DNA of 32,779 bases from Paracoccaceae bacterium (GTDB taxonomy: Bacteria; Pseudomonadota; Alphaproteobacteria; Rhodobacterales; Rhodobacteraceae), in NCBI GenBank assembly GCA_020846995.1, contig JADLCV010000217.1, forward strand, positions 1 through 32,779. Direction: 5' to 3'. Below the pieces are notes generated by a model. The model searched no databases and was not told where the DNA came from. It saw only the letters and a list, made by a program, of their open reading frames with translations. The position numbers and the translations under genes are program-made. Of the stretch, positions 24,078-30,479 are shown piece by piece (positions within the stretch are counted from its first letter, which is position 1; every line of letters starts with the position of its first letter).

Positions 24078-24940
24078 CCCCGGCCCCTGTCGGTGACGCC
24101 GAAGCGCAGCGCGAAGCGGTCAAGGACCGCGTGGACGGCGAGGATGATGAGGACGACGACGGCAAAGACGATGACGGCCGCGGCGGTGGCGAGGCTGCGC
24201 TCGTCAAGCCCGATGGCGCGGTCGTAGACGAAGTTCGAGATCATGACCACGAAGCCGCCGCCGAGGAGCGCCGGGGCGACCATCGCGTTGACGGTGACGA
24301 GGAGGACGAGGACGATGCCGGCGGCAAGGCCGGGCACGCTGAGCGGCAGGGTGACGTGCCAGAAGACCCGAAGCGGGCTGCCGCCAAGCAGCGCCGCGGC
24401 CTGCTCGGTACTGCGGTCGATGCGGCCGAGGGCGGCGTCGAGCGCGAAGATCATCAGCGGCAGCGCCCCCGAGACGAGGCCGACCAGCACCCCGAGCTCG
24501 TTGTGCATGAGCCGGAAGGGGCTGTCGGTGAGGCCCGTCCACATCAGCAGGCTGTTGAGGAGGCCGCGGCGCCCGAGCAGGATGATGAGGCCGAACATGC
24601 GCAGGAGGTAGTCGCTGAAGAAGACGAGCACGAGCATGCTCTGGACCGTGAGCCGCGCCACCGGCGTCATCCTTCGCATGTGCAGCGCCACGGGATAGGC
24701 GAGGGCCGCCGTCACCAGCGTGGTGATGACGGCCAGCCGCAGCGAGGTGACGATCGGGGCGCGGTATTCGGGAACCGTCAGCATCCGCCGGTAGTTCTCG
24801 AAGCTGACCCCGCCGGCGGGATCGGTGAGGCTTTCGTGGACAAGGCCCCAGAGCGCCCACAGGAACGATGCCGTGAGCGCCAGGGCCGGGATCAGGAAGA
24901 GGTATGGCGCGACCGCCAGACCCTTTCCCCGTGCCGTCAT
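24074..24940 (-). CDS. ABC importer permease (PotB-like)
   Basis: This 288-residue membrane protein has six helices, starting VAPYLFLIPALALTASFLWALWGLV. The EAA loop is EQAAALLGGSPLRVFWHVTLPLS, as in PotB/PotH-type permeases. ATG 24940 overlaps the stop of the solute-binding protein gene (ATGA, 24937-24940) and gives the normal N-terminus (MTARGKGLAVAPYL). An ATG at 24976 would lie within the upstream gene and was not chosen. It is translationally coupled upstream and downstream. Confidence 0.91.
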   Translation of the reverse strand: MTARGKGLAVAPYLFLIPALALTASFLWALWGLVHESLTDPAGGVSFENYRRMLTVPEYRAPIVTSLRLAVITTLVTAALAYPVALHMRRMTPVARLTVQSMLVLVFFSDYLLRMFGLIILLGRRGLLNSLLMWTGLTDSPFRLMHNELGVLVGLVSGALPLMIFALDAALGRIDRSTEQAAALLGGSPLRVFWHVTLPLSVPGLAAGIVLVLLVTVNAMVAPALLGGGFVVMISNFVYDRAIGLDERSLATAAAVIVFAVVVLIILAVHAVLDRFALRFGVTDRGRG

Positions 24941-25962
24941 TTCGCGACGATCTCGCGCTGCCAGCGGTCCGTCCATTCGGCGAGATGCTCGCCCACGATC
25001 GCCTCGTTGGGGAAGCGGATCTTGTCGAGCGGCGGGGCGAAGGCCGCAAGGTCGGGCGGCGGGGCCGCGTCCTTGTTGACGGGCAGGAGGTTGAGGGTGC
25101 CGTTGAAGCTTTCCTGGGCCTCCTTGGAGAGCATGAAGTCGATGAAGCGAAGGGCGTTGTCGCGGTTCTGGGTGCCCTTCAGCATCATCACGCTGCCCGG
25201 GTTGCCCGGCACGTAGGGATCGGGCGCGACGAAGCGGTAGTTGCCGCCGCTCTTGGCGGCGACCGTGAAGGCGCTCGCCGAGACCATGGGCGCGGCATCG
25301 ACCTCGCCCGTCGTCAGGAGCTTGATCGCGTCGGTCTCGGAGTTCTGGATGATGGCGATGTTGGGCAGGAGCCGCTTGGCCGCCTCGAAGCCCGGGTCGA
25401 TGTTCGCTTCGTCGCCGCCGTTCAGCCAGGCGAGCGTGATCAGGAACTTGCCGCTGTAGCCCGTGGGCGCCGGAACGACGAGCGCCGAGGCCAGCCGGGG
25501 ATCGAAGATGTCGTTCCAGTTCCGGATCTCGAAGGGCACGGTGTCGGCGTTGTAGAGGATGCCGTAGAAGATCGTGAAGACCGGCATCGAGACCTCGGTG
25601 ACGAGGCGCTCGGGCACCATGGCCGAGTTCGGGACCGAGGCCGCCGGGATCGGCGCGAGAAGCCCCGATTCGTTGGCGAGCTTGATCGTCGCCGGCGAGC
25701 CGAGCCAGAGGTCGACGCCGATCTCGCCCTCCTTCTGCGAGCGGAACTTGGCCAGCATGTCCATCTGGTTGGCCTGTTCCTGAAGCTCGACGTCGATGCC
25801 CGTCGCCTGCTCGAAGGGCTCGATGAAGGCCTTGACGAAGGCCTCGCCCCAGAGCCCGCCCCAGGAGACGACCACGAGCTTGTCGGCGGCCGCCGCGCCG
25901 TGACCGAGCCCGCCGACGACGACCCCCGCGAGGGCCAGCGAGCGCAACAGAGTCCGTCTCAT
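24937..25962 (-). CDS. Periplasmic solute-binding protein of Pot-type importer (PotD/spermidine-putrescine group)
   Basis: The 341-residue protein has a Sec signal peptide (MRRTLLRSLALAGVVVGG, cleaved near GAAAAD). The mature start, DKLVVVSWGGLWGEAFVKAF, is characteristic of PotD-like family-1/8 binding proteins. WLGSPATIKLANE and VDAAPMVSASAFTVAAK form part of the two lobes. ATG 25962 has GGAGGT upstream. In PotD of E. coli, acidic and aromatic residues bind the amines; the alignment is not reliable enough by eye to say whether they are conserved. Related proteins bind polyamines, gamma-aminobutyrate, iron or thiamine. An 8-bp hairpin lies upstream at 25984-26002. Confidence 0.9.
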   Translation of the reverse strand: MRRTLLRSLALAGVVVGGLGHGAAAADKLVVVSWGGLWGEAFVKAFIEPFEQATGIDVELQEQANQMDMLAKFRSQKEGEIGVDLWLGSPATIKLANESGLLAPIPAASVPNSAMVPERLVTEVSMPVFTIFYGILYNADTVPFEIRNWNDIFDPRLASALVVPAPTGYSGKFLITLAWLNGGDEANIDPGFEAAKRLLPNIAIIQNSETDAIKLLTTGEVDAAPMVSASAFTVAAKSGGNYRFVAPDPYVPGNPGSVMMLKGTQNRDNALRFIDFMLSKEAQESFNGTLNLLPVNKDAAPPPDLAAFAPPLDKIRFPNEAIVGEHLAEWTDRWQREIVAK

Positions 25963-25983
25963 TCCCCTACCTCCCCGTGATCG

Positions 25984-26002
25984 GCCCGCCGCACCGGCGG
26001 GC
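25984..26002 (-). repeat. Perfect hairpin ahead of the solute-binding protein gene
   Basis: GCCCGCCG (25984-25991) and CGGCGGGC (25995-26002) pair perfectly around a CAC loop. It lies between the CMD-like gene and the binding-protein gene, 21 bases before the start of the latter. It may set the relative amounts of the two halves of the operon or mark a processing point. It has no T-tract. Confidence 0.4.
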
Positions 26003-26036
26003 ACCTGGCTGCCCTTGCACCCCGGGCCGGGCCCGC

Positions 26037-26426
26037 TCAGCCGCCGGGGGTGCCGTCGATCTCCCTGAACACCTCGCGGGCCAGACGGAACGCCTCGACC
26101 CCGGCCGGGATGCCGGCGTAGACGGCAAGCTGGATCAGGGCCTCGCGGATCTCCTCCCGCGTGCAGCCGTTGGTCAGGGCGCCGCGCACGTGCAGGCGGA
26201 ACTCCTGGCCGCGGTTGAGGGCCCCGAGCATGACGAGGTTGAGGAGGCTGCGGTCGCGCCGCGAGAGCCCGCCCCGGCCCCAGGCCGCGCCCCAGCAGTA
26301 TTCGGTGACCAGGGCCTGGAAGTCGCGGCTGAAGTCGTCGGCGCCATCGAGCGCGCGCTGGACGTAGTCGGTGCCAAGGACGTCCTTCCGGATCTGCAGG
26401 CCGCGGTCGAAGGTCTCGCTCGCCAT
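26037..26426 (-). CDS. Carboxymuconolactone decarboxylase (CMD/PcaC-like) family protein
   Basis: The 129-residue protein is the right size for PcaC (about 130). It matches the family through DYVQRALDGADDFSRDFQALVTEYCWGAAWGR, SRRDRSLLNLVMLGALNR, EFRLHVRGALTNGCTREEI and REALIQLAVYAGIPAGVEAF. PcaC decarboxylates gamma-carboxymuconolactone in the protocatechuate branch; relatives include AhpD-like antioxidants, but the CxxC redox pair of AhpD is absent here. It starts three bases after the FAH-family gene stop and is clearly cotranscribed. With that enzyme and a neighbouring VOC protein it could act on a lactone-like ring-cleavage product. No other protocatechuate genes are present. Confidence 0.87.
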   Translation of the reverse strand: MASETFDRGLQIRKDVLGTDYVQRALDGADDFSRDFQALVTEYCWGAAWGRGGLSRRDRSLLNLVMLGALNRGQEFRLHVRGALTNGCTREEIREALIQLAVYAGIPAGVEAFRLAREVFREIDGTPGG

Positions 26427-26429
26427 CGC

Positions 26430-27329
26430 TCAGCCCTCGGCCACGACCGGGTTGGCAAGGACCCCGAGCCCCGCGATCGCGACCTCGACGCGGTCGCCGG
26501 GGGCGAGGAAGACGGGCGGCTTGCGCTTGAAGCCGACGCCCGCGGGGGTGCCGGTCGGGATGACGTCGCCGGGCTCGAGGTCGATCCACTCGGCGATGCT
26601 CGCGAGGATCGTCGGGATATCGAAGATCATGTCCGCGGTGCTGGCCGACTGCATGACGGTGCCGTTGACGCGCGTCGTTATGGTCAGCCGGTGGGGGTCG
26701 GCGATCTCGTCGGCGGTGACGATCCAGGGCCCGAAGGGGCCCGAGGCGCGGAAGTTCTTGCCAGCCGTGTACTGGGTGACGCGGAACTGGTAGTCGCGGA
26801 CGGTGACGTCGTTGAAGATCGAATAGCCCCAGACGTGGTCCATGGCCGCGTCGCGGGTGATCCGCCCCGCCGTCGCCCGGCCGACGATGACCGCGAGCTC
26901 GCCCTCCCAGTCGACCTGGCGGGAGACGGCCGGCACCACCACGGGCTCGCCATGGCCGACGAAGCTGCGCCCGAAGCGCGCGAACATGATCGGGATCTCC
27001 GAGACCTGGAGGCCCGCCTCGCGGGCATGCTCGGCGAAGTTGCGGGCGACGCAGATGCACTTCGGCGGGCGCCGGATCGGCGGCAGGAAGGCGAGGCCGT
27101 CCAGGGCGAGCGCCGACTCCGGGGGCAGCGGGGCCCCCTCCGCCGCGGCGGCCGCGATGCGCCGCGCCCTCGGGTCGCAGGTCGCGAGATCGTCGAAGAA
27201 GTCCTCGGCCCGCACCGGCATCGGGCCGAGCCCGAGCGCCGGCCCCGCCCGGGCGAGGTCGACGACCCGCGCCCCGGCGAGCACGCCGAGCCGCGCCCCG
27301 CCGTCGGCGGCATAGCTGACCAGTTTCAT
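26430..27329 (-). CDS. Fumarylacetoacetate hydrolase-family protein
   Basis: This 299-residue protein belongs to the FAH superfamily, which hydrolyses, decarboxylates or isomerises keto-acid compounds such as 2-oxohept-3-ene-dioate or acylpyruvates. Metal ligands Glu142 and Glu144 (VDWEGELAVIVGR) and Asp174 (GYSIFNDVTVRDYQ) are present. KCICVARNFAEH, TAGKNF with Lys191, and DVIPTGTPAGVG complete the active-site blocks. The N-terminal domain (MKLVSYAADGGARLGVL) is typical. ATG 27329 has GAGG just upstream; ATG 27353 is possible but has no ribosome site. It is the first gene of the eleven-gene directon and faces the VOC gene across a 289-bp gap. Confidence 0.9.
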   Translation of the reverse strand: MKLVSYAADGGARLGVLAGARVVDLARAGPALGLGPMPVRAEDFFDDLATCDPRARRIAAAAAEGAPLPPESALALDGLAFLPPIRRPPKCICVARNFAEHAREAGLQVSEIPIMFARFGRSFVGHGEPVVVPAVSRQVDWEGELAVIVGRATAGRITRDAAMDHVWGYSIFNDVTVRDYQFRVTQYTAGKNFRASGPFGPWIVTADEIADPHRLTITTRVNGTVMQSASTADMIFDIPTILASIAEWIDLEPGDVIPTGTPAGVGFKRKPPVFLAPGDRVEVAIAGLGVLANPVVAEG

Positions 27330-27392
27330 GACCTCGACATCCCGCAGGACCATCCGGCGGGCGGGATCCTACCCCGGCCCCGGGGCCCCGGC

Positions 27393-27412
27393 CATCACCT
27401 TGGGAAGTGATG
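27393..27412. promoter_or_regulatory. Inverted repeat in the divergent FAH/VOC promoter region
   Basis: CATCAC (27393-27398) and GTGATG (27407-27412) are perfect inverted 6-bp arms separated by eight bases. The site is 63 bases upstream of the FAH-family start. A -10-like TAGGAT lies between them (27371-27366, minus strand), with no good -35. It is the only clear palindrome of operator type in 27330-27618; the rest is GC-rich sequence without evident structure. The bound regulator is unknown; the LuxR-type gene next to the VOC gene is one candidate. Confidence 0.4.
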
Positions 27413-27618
27413 GGCGGGCCGCAGCTATGGCCGCGCCCGGCCGCCCGGCCGCGCCGTCCCCGTCGCCCGGAGGGATGGGCGGCGCGTGCCGCGCCCCCTC
27501 GCCGGCCCGGCCCGGCCTCCCCTCGATCGGTGACGGGGGCGCTTTCGCGCTTCCCCGCCGGGGAGCGGCGCGCTACCCCTCGGAGCCGCCATTCCGGCTT
27601 GTCGAGGAGGGAAGGGAC

Positions 27619-28188
27619 ATGCTTCCGCGCATCTCCAGGCTTGGCCATGTCGCCATCATCGTCGGCGACATCGACCGGGCCGTGGCCTTCTATTCCGAAT
27701 ACCTCGGGTTGAAGGTGAGCGAGCGCTTCGACTACGGCGCCGCTCGCGTCGGCCATGGCGTCGCCATGCAGGCCGCCGCCTTCATGCGCTGCACCACGAC
27801 CCATCACGAGCTTTCGATCTTCGTCCCCCGGCGCGAGGCGGGTGCCGCCGCCGCGGCGGGGCGGACGCCCGGCCCCGGCCTCCATCACATCGCCTTCGAA
27901 CTGGCCTCGCCGGAGGATCTGAAGGCGCTTTATGTCCGCATGCGCGACGGTGGCGTCGAGATCGTCCACTGCCGCGTCGGCGGGCCGGGCAACCAGCCGC
28001 GCTTCTATGCCCGCGACCCCGACGGCAACCTCCTCGAGTTCTACTGGGGCATCGACCAGATCGGCTGGGACAACGTCCCCCGCGCCTTTCCCCCGATCGA
28101 GGAGATCGCGCTCCTCGACTTCGATTTCGATGCCTTCGTCGCCGCGCACGAGCGCGACGGCCGCGCCGCCGCCGCCGGGGCCTCCTGA
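27619..28188 (+). CDS. VOC/glyoxalase superfamily protein, extradiol dioxygenase-like
   Basis: The 189-residue protein has two beta-alpha-beta3 modules of the vicinal oxygen chelate fold. Candidate metal ligands are His10 (RLGHVAIIV), His90 in GLHHIAFEL and Glu140 in DPDGNLLEFYW, the H-H-E pattern of extradiol-type enzymes. FYSEYLGLKVSERF is another family block. ATG 27619 has a purine-rich GAGGAGGGAAGG upstream; the longer open frame lacks family sequence. It is transcribed away from the FAH-led directon and converges on the LuxR gene after a 19-base gap. Pairing with FAH and CMD-like genes suggests a ring-cleavage or dicarbonyl step (inference); glyoxalase or resistance activities are alternatives. 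Confidence 0.87.
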   Translation: MLPRISRLGHVAIIVGDIDRAVAFYSEYLGLKVSERFDYGAARVGHGVAMQAAAFMRCTTTHHELSIFVPRREAGAAAAAGRTPGPGLHHIAFELASPEDLKALYVRMRDGGVEIVHCRVGGPGNQPRFYARDPDGNLLEFYWGIDQIGWDNVPRAFPPIEEIALLDFDFDAFVAAHERDGRAAAAGAS

Positions 28189-28207
28189 CCGGCCGCCCCG
28201 GCGGGGG

Positions 28208-29011
28208 TCAGTCGCCGGCCCTCAGGCCATCGACGATGCCGAAATAGCAGGCGAAAAGCTCGCTCTGGCTCGAGATCCGGAGCTTGGCGTAGGCGCGCTT
28301 GCGGTGGGTGGCGACGGTGTTGGTGCTGATGCCGAGCCGCAGGCTCAGTCCGAGCGCGGTGTATCCGAGCACGATCCCGGCGCAGATCTCGGCCTCGCGC
28401 GGGGTCAGTCCCGGGGTGTTGGCCGAGATCGCCGCCAGCACCTTCTCGAGGAGCCGGTCGCGGCTGATCCCGGCCCCGCCGGAGGCCGGGGCCGGCGTGC
28501 GCAGGAAAAGCTCGGCCTGCTTGCCGAGGACGGCGAGGGTCGGCTCGCCGAAGCCGGCCAGGGTCTCGATCTCGCGGTCGCTGAAGCGGCCGTGCCCGTG
28601 CTCGCGGTAATAGCCGACATAGATGCGCCGGCCGCCGACGATGTCGGAAAGGGCGAGTTCCTCGAGCACGTTCGGCTCGTCGTAGAACTCGCGCCGGTAG
28701 GCGGGATCGCGGATCGCCGCGGGCGAGATCGTCCAGCACGAGAGCCCGCGGTCGACCCGGCACCAGACCGGATCGCCGCTGTGGGCGGAATCGGCATAGT
28801 GCTTGGCCAGGCTCTGGACATGGCGGTTGGCCGTCGTCGAGCCCGCCCGGGCCACGAGGGTGCGCACGCGGGTCGCGTCCGACATGAACACGGTGCAGTG
28901 GTCGATGCGGACGATCCCGTTGATGATGCCGAAGAAATCCTCCGGGAACGAGCGCGAGCCGATGAGGCCGATGAGGCTTGTCAGGCATCGTCCGGGTGCC
29001 GGGTCGCGCAT
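28208..29011 (-). CDS. LuxR-type helix-turn-helix regulator, solo with GAF-like sensor
   Basis: The 267-residue protein ends in a LuxR-type DNA-binding domain: LTPREAEICAGIVLGYTALG, LRLGISTNTVATHRKRAY and AKLRISSQSELFACYF. The first 190 residues are not an autoinducer domain that I recognise. They resemble a degenerate GAF-like sensor (YYREHGHGRFSDREIETLAGFGE). No receiver aspartate is evident, so it is unlikely to be a phospho-receiver response regulator. ATG 29011 has AGAGG upstream. No LuxI-type gene is nearby. It converges on the VOC gene and may control the FAH/VOC region, but that is only by location. Confidence 0.85.
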   Translation of the reverse strand: MRDPAPGRCLTSLIGLIGSRSFPEDFFGIINGIVRIDHCTVFMSDATRVRTLVARAGSTTANRHVQSLAKHYADSAHSGDPVWCRVDRGLSCWTISPAAIRDPAYRREFYDEPNVLEELALSDIVGGRRIYVGYYREHGHGRFSDREIETLAGFGEPTLAVLGKQAELFLRTPAPASGGAGISRDRLLEKVLAAISANTPGLTPREAEICAGIVLGYTALGLSLRLGISTNTVATHRKRAYAKLRISSQSELFACYFGIVDGLRAGD

Positions 29012-29193
29012 GCGGTCGCCTCTTTCCCCGGGGGCCCGGCCGGGCCTCCCGTCCCGGCCGGAACGGCCCCGGCCCGGGCGGCGGCGACGCAGGCCGCGAC
29101 CCTTCGCCGCGCCGGGGCATCGCCCGCCCGCCTCGGGCCCGAATAGGCACGATCGGGCGCGGGGTCGTCAAGGGTCACGCGGGGCCGGCCGGC

Positions 29194-29209
29194 GCGGCCC
29201 TCCGGCCGC
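29194..29209. repeat. Short perfect inverted repeat upstream of luxR / downstream of ptsN
   Basis: GCGGCC and GGCCGC flank a CTCC loop. It lies in the 249-bp gap 29012-29260, which is otherwise GC-rich without a recognisable promoter. It could form a hairpin at the end of the kdp-ptsN transcript. No T-tract is present. Confidence 0.25.
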
Positions 29210-29260
29210 CCCCCCGGGGCGGGCGCGCGCGGGACCTTCCCCGGGACCCGGGCGCGGGCC

Positions 29261-29713
29261 TCAGGGCCCGGGCGCGGCGAGCGCCCGGCGGGCGTCGTCG
29301 GGCGAGGTCGCGGCCCGCAGACGCTCCAGCACCCGCTCGTCGCGGGCCCGGCGGGCGAAGGCCGACAGAAGCTTCAGGTGCTCGCCCGCGCCCCCCGGGG
29401 GATCGAGGAGCATGAAGACGATGTCCACCGGCAGGCCGTCCACGGCGTCGTAGGCGACGGCCTTGCGGAGGACGGCGAGGGCCGCGAAGGGCGCCGCGAG
29501 GCCCTCGGCGATGGCATGGGGAATGGCCACCCGCCCGCCGATCCCGGTCGAGCCGAGGTCCTCGCGGGCCGCGAGCGCGGCCCGGATCGCGGCCTCGCCC
29601 GTCCCCAGCCGGGCCGCGGCATGGGCCGCGAGGCGGCCGAGGAGGGCCGCTTTGGACGGGACGGCGAGGTCGAGGATCACGTCCTCGGGAAGGATCAGGG
29701 TCGCGATTTCCAT
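29261..29713 (-). CDS. ptsN: PTS EIIA-Ntr-like phosphocarrier (PtsN)
   Basis: The 150-residue protein is a complete EIIA domain of the fructose/nitrogen type. Its active histidine is His66 in GGRVAIPHAIAEG, the equivalent of E. coli PtsN His73. ILDLAVPSKAALLGRLA and VFMLLDPPGGAGEHLKLLSAFAR are further family blocks. It receives phosphate from NPr in the nitrogen PTS and acts as a regulatory protein. It lies 70 bases downstream of kdpE on the same strand. In E. coli, unphosphorylated EIIA-Ntr binds KdpD and stimulates kdp expression, so the linkage here is suggestive. No rpoN is adjacent, so this may be a second paralogue (inference). Confidence 0.88.
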   Translation of the reverse strand: MEIATLILPEDVILDLAVPSKAALLGRLAAHAAARLGTGEAAIRAALAAREDLGSTGIGGRVAIPHAIAEGLAAPFAALAVLRKAVAYDAVDGLPVDIVFMLLDPPGGAGEHLKLLSAFARRARDERVLERLRAATSPDDARRALAAPGP

Positions 29714-29783
29714 GGTCGGGCCAGTCTGTCGTCGCTTCGGGCCGGGTCGGTGCCGCCGCGCCCGCCCGGCGGGGCGGCGCCCC

Positions 29784-30479
29784 TCACGGGTCGGGCTCGC
29801 GCAGGCGGTAGCCGACGCCGGTCTCGGTCAGGATGTAGTGCGGCTGGTCCGGGGTCGTCTCGATCTTCTGGCGCAACTGGCGCACGTAGACGCGCAGATA
29901 CTGGACGTCGACGGCACCGCCCCAGACCTGCCGGAGGATGTGCTGGTGGGTGATGACCTTGCCCGCATGCTGGACGAGGACGCGCAGGATGTCGTATTCC
30001 CGGGGCGAGAGCCTGATCTCGCGCTCGCCCTTGCGGACGATCCGGCGGACGAGGTCGACCGAGAGCTCGCCGGTGCGGAAGACCGCCCGCTCGCCCTGCT
30101 GCTGGAGGCGGTGGCGCAGGGCCATGCGGATCCGCGCCGCGAGTTCGCGCATCCCGAAGGGCTTGGTCACGTAGTCGTCGGCCCCGAGTTCGAGGGCCTG
30201 GACTATGCCCGCCTCGTCGGTGCGGCTGGAGAGGATGACGACCGGCAGCGCGACCCCCTCGGCGCGCCAGCGCTCGAGGAGGACGTGGCCGGCGATGTCG
30301 GGAAGCCCGAGATCGAGGAGGACGAGGTCGGGCCCGTCGCGGGCGACGGCGGCCCGCGCCTGGGCGCCGGTCGCGGCCTCGAGGACGCCGAAGCCCTCGG
30401 TGGTCAGGCCGACGCGCAGGAACCGGCGGATCGGCGCCTCGTCATCGACGACGAGCACGCGGGCGGCCGGAGGGGTCAT
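29784..30479 (-). CDS. kdpE: KdpE response regulator of potassium-responsive two-component system
   Basis: This 231-residue OmpR-type regulator has an N-terminal receiver domain with acidic pair Asp12/Asp13 (VLVVDDEAPIRRFL), phospho-acceptor Asp56 (LVLLDLGLPD) and Lys106 (YVTKPFGMREL). The C-terminal winged helix (about 135-231) includes LSPREYDILRVLVQHAGKVITHQHILRQVWG and YLRVYVRQLRQKIE, both close to KdpE. ATG 30479 overlaps the kdpD stop (ATGA, 30476-30479). Together with KdpD it normally activates kdpFABC under potassium limitation; those genes are not in this window and probably lie upstream, beyond the right edge. Confidence 0.94.
   Translation of the reverse strand: MTPPAARVLVVDDEAPIRRFLRVGLTTEGFGVLEAATGAQARAAVARDGPDLVLLDLGLPDIAGHVLLERWRAEGVALPVVILSSRTDEAGIVQALELGADDYVTKPFGMRELAARIRMALRHRLQQQGERAVFRTGELSVDLVRRIVRKGEREIRLSPREYDILRVLVQHAGKVITHQHILRQVWGGAVDVQYLRVYVRQLRQKIETTPDQPHYILTETGVGYRLREPDP

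Noticed and set aside
25963-28149. Long N-terminal extension of the solute-binding protein frame
   Set aside because: The frame is open upstream only as a shadow of the CMD, FAH and VOC genes. The signal peptide and ribosome binding site fix the start at 25962.
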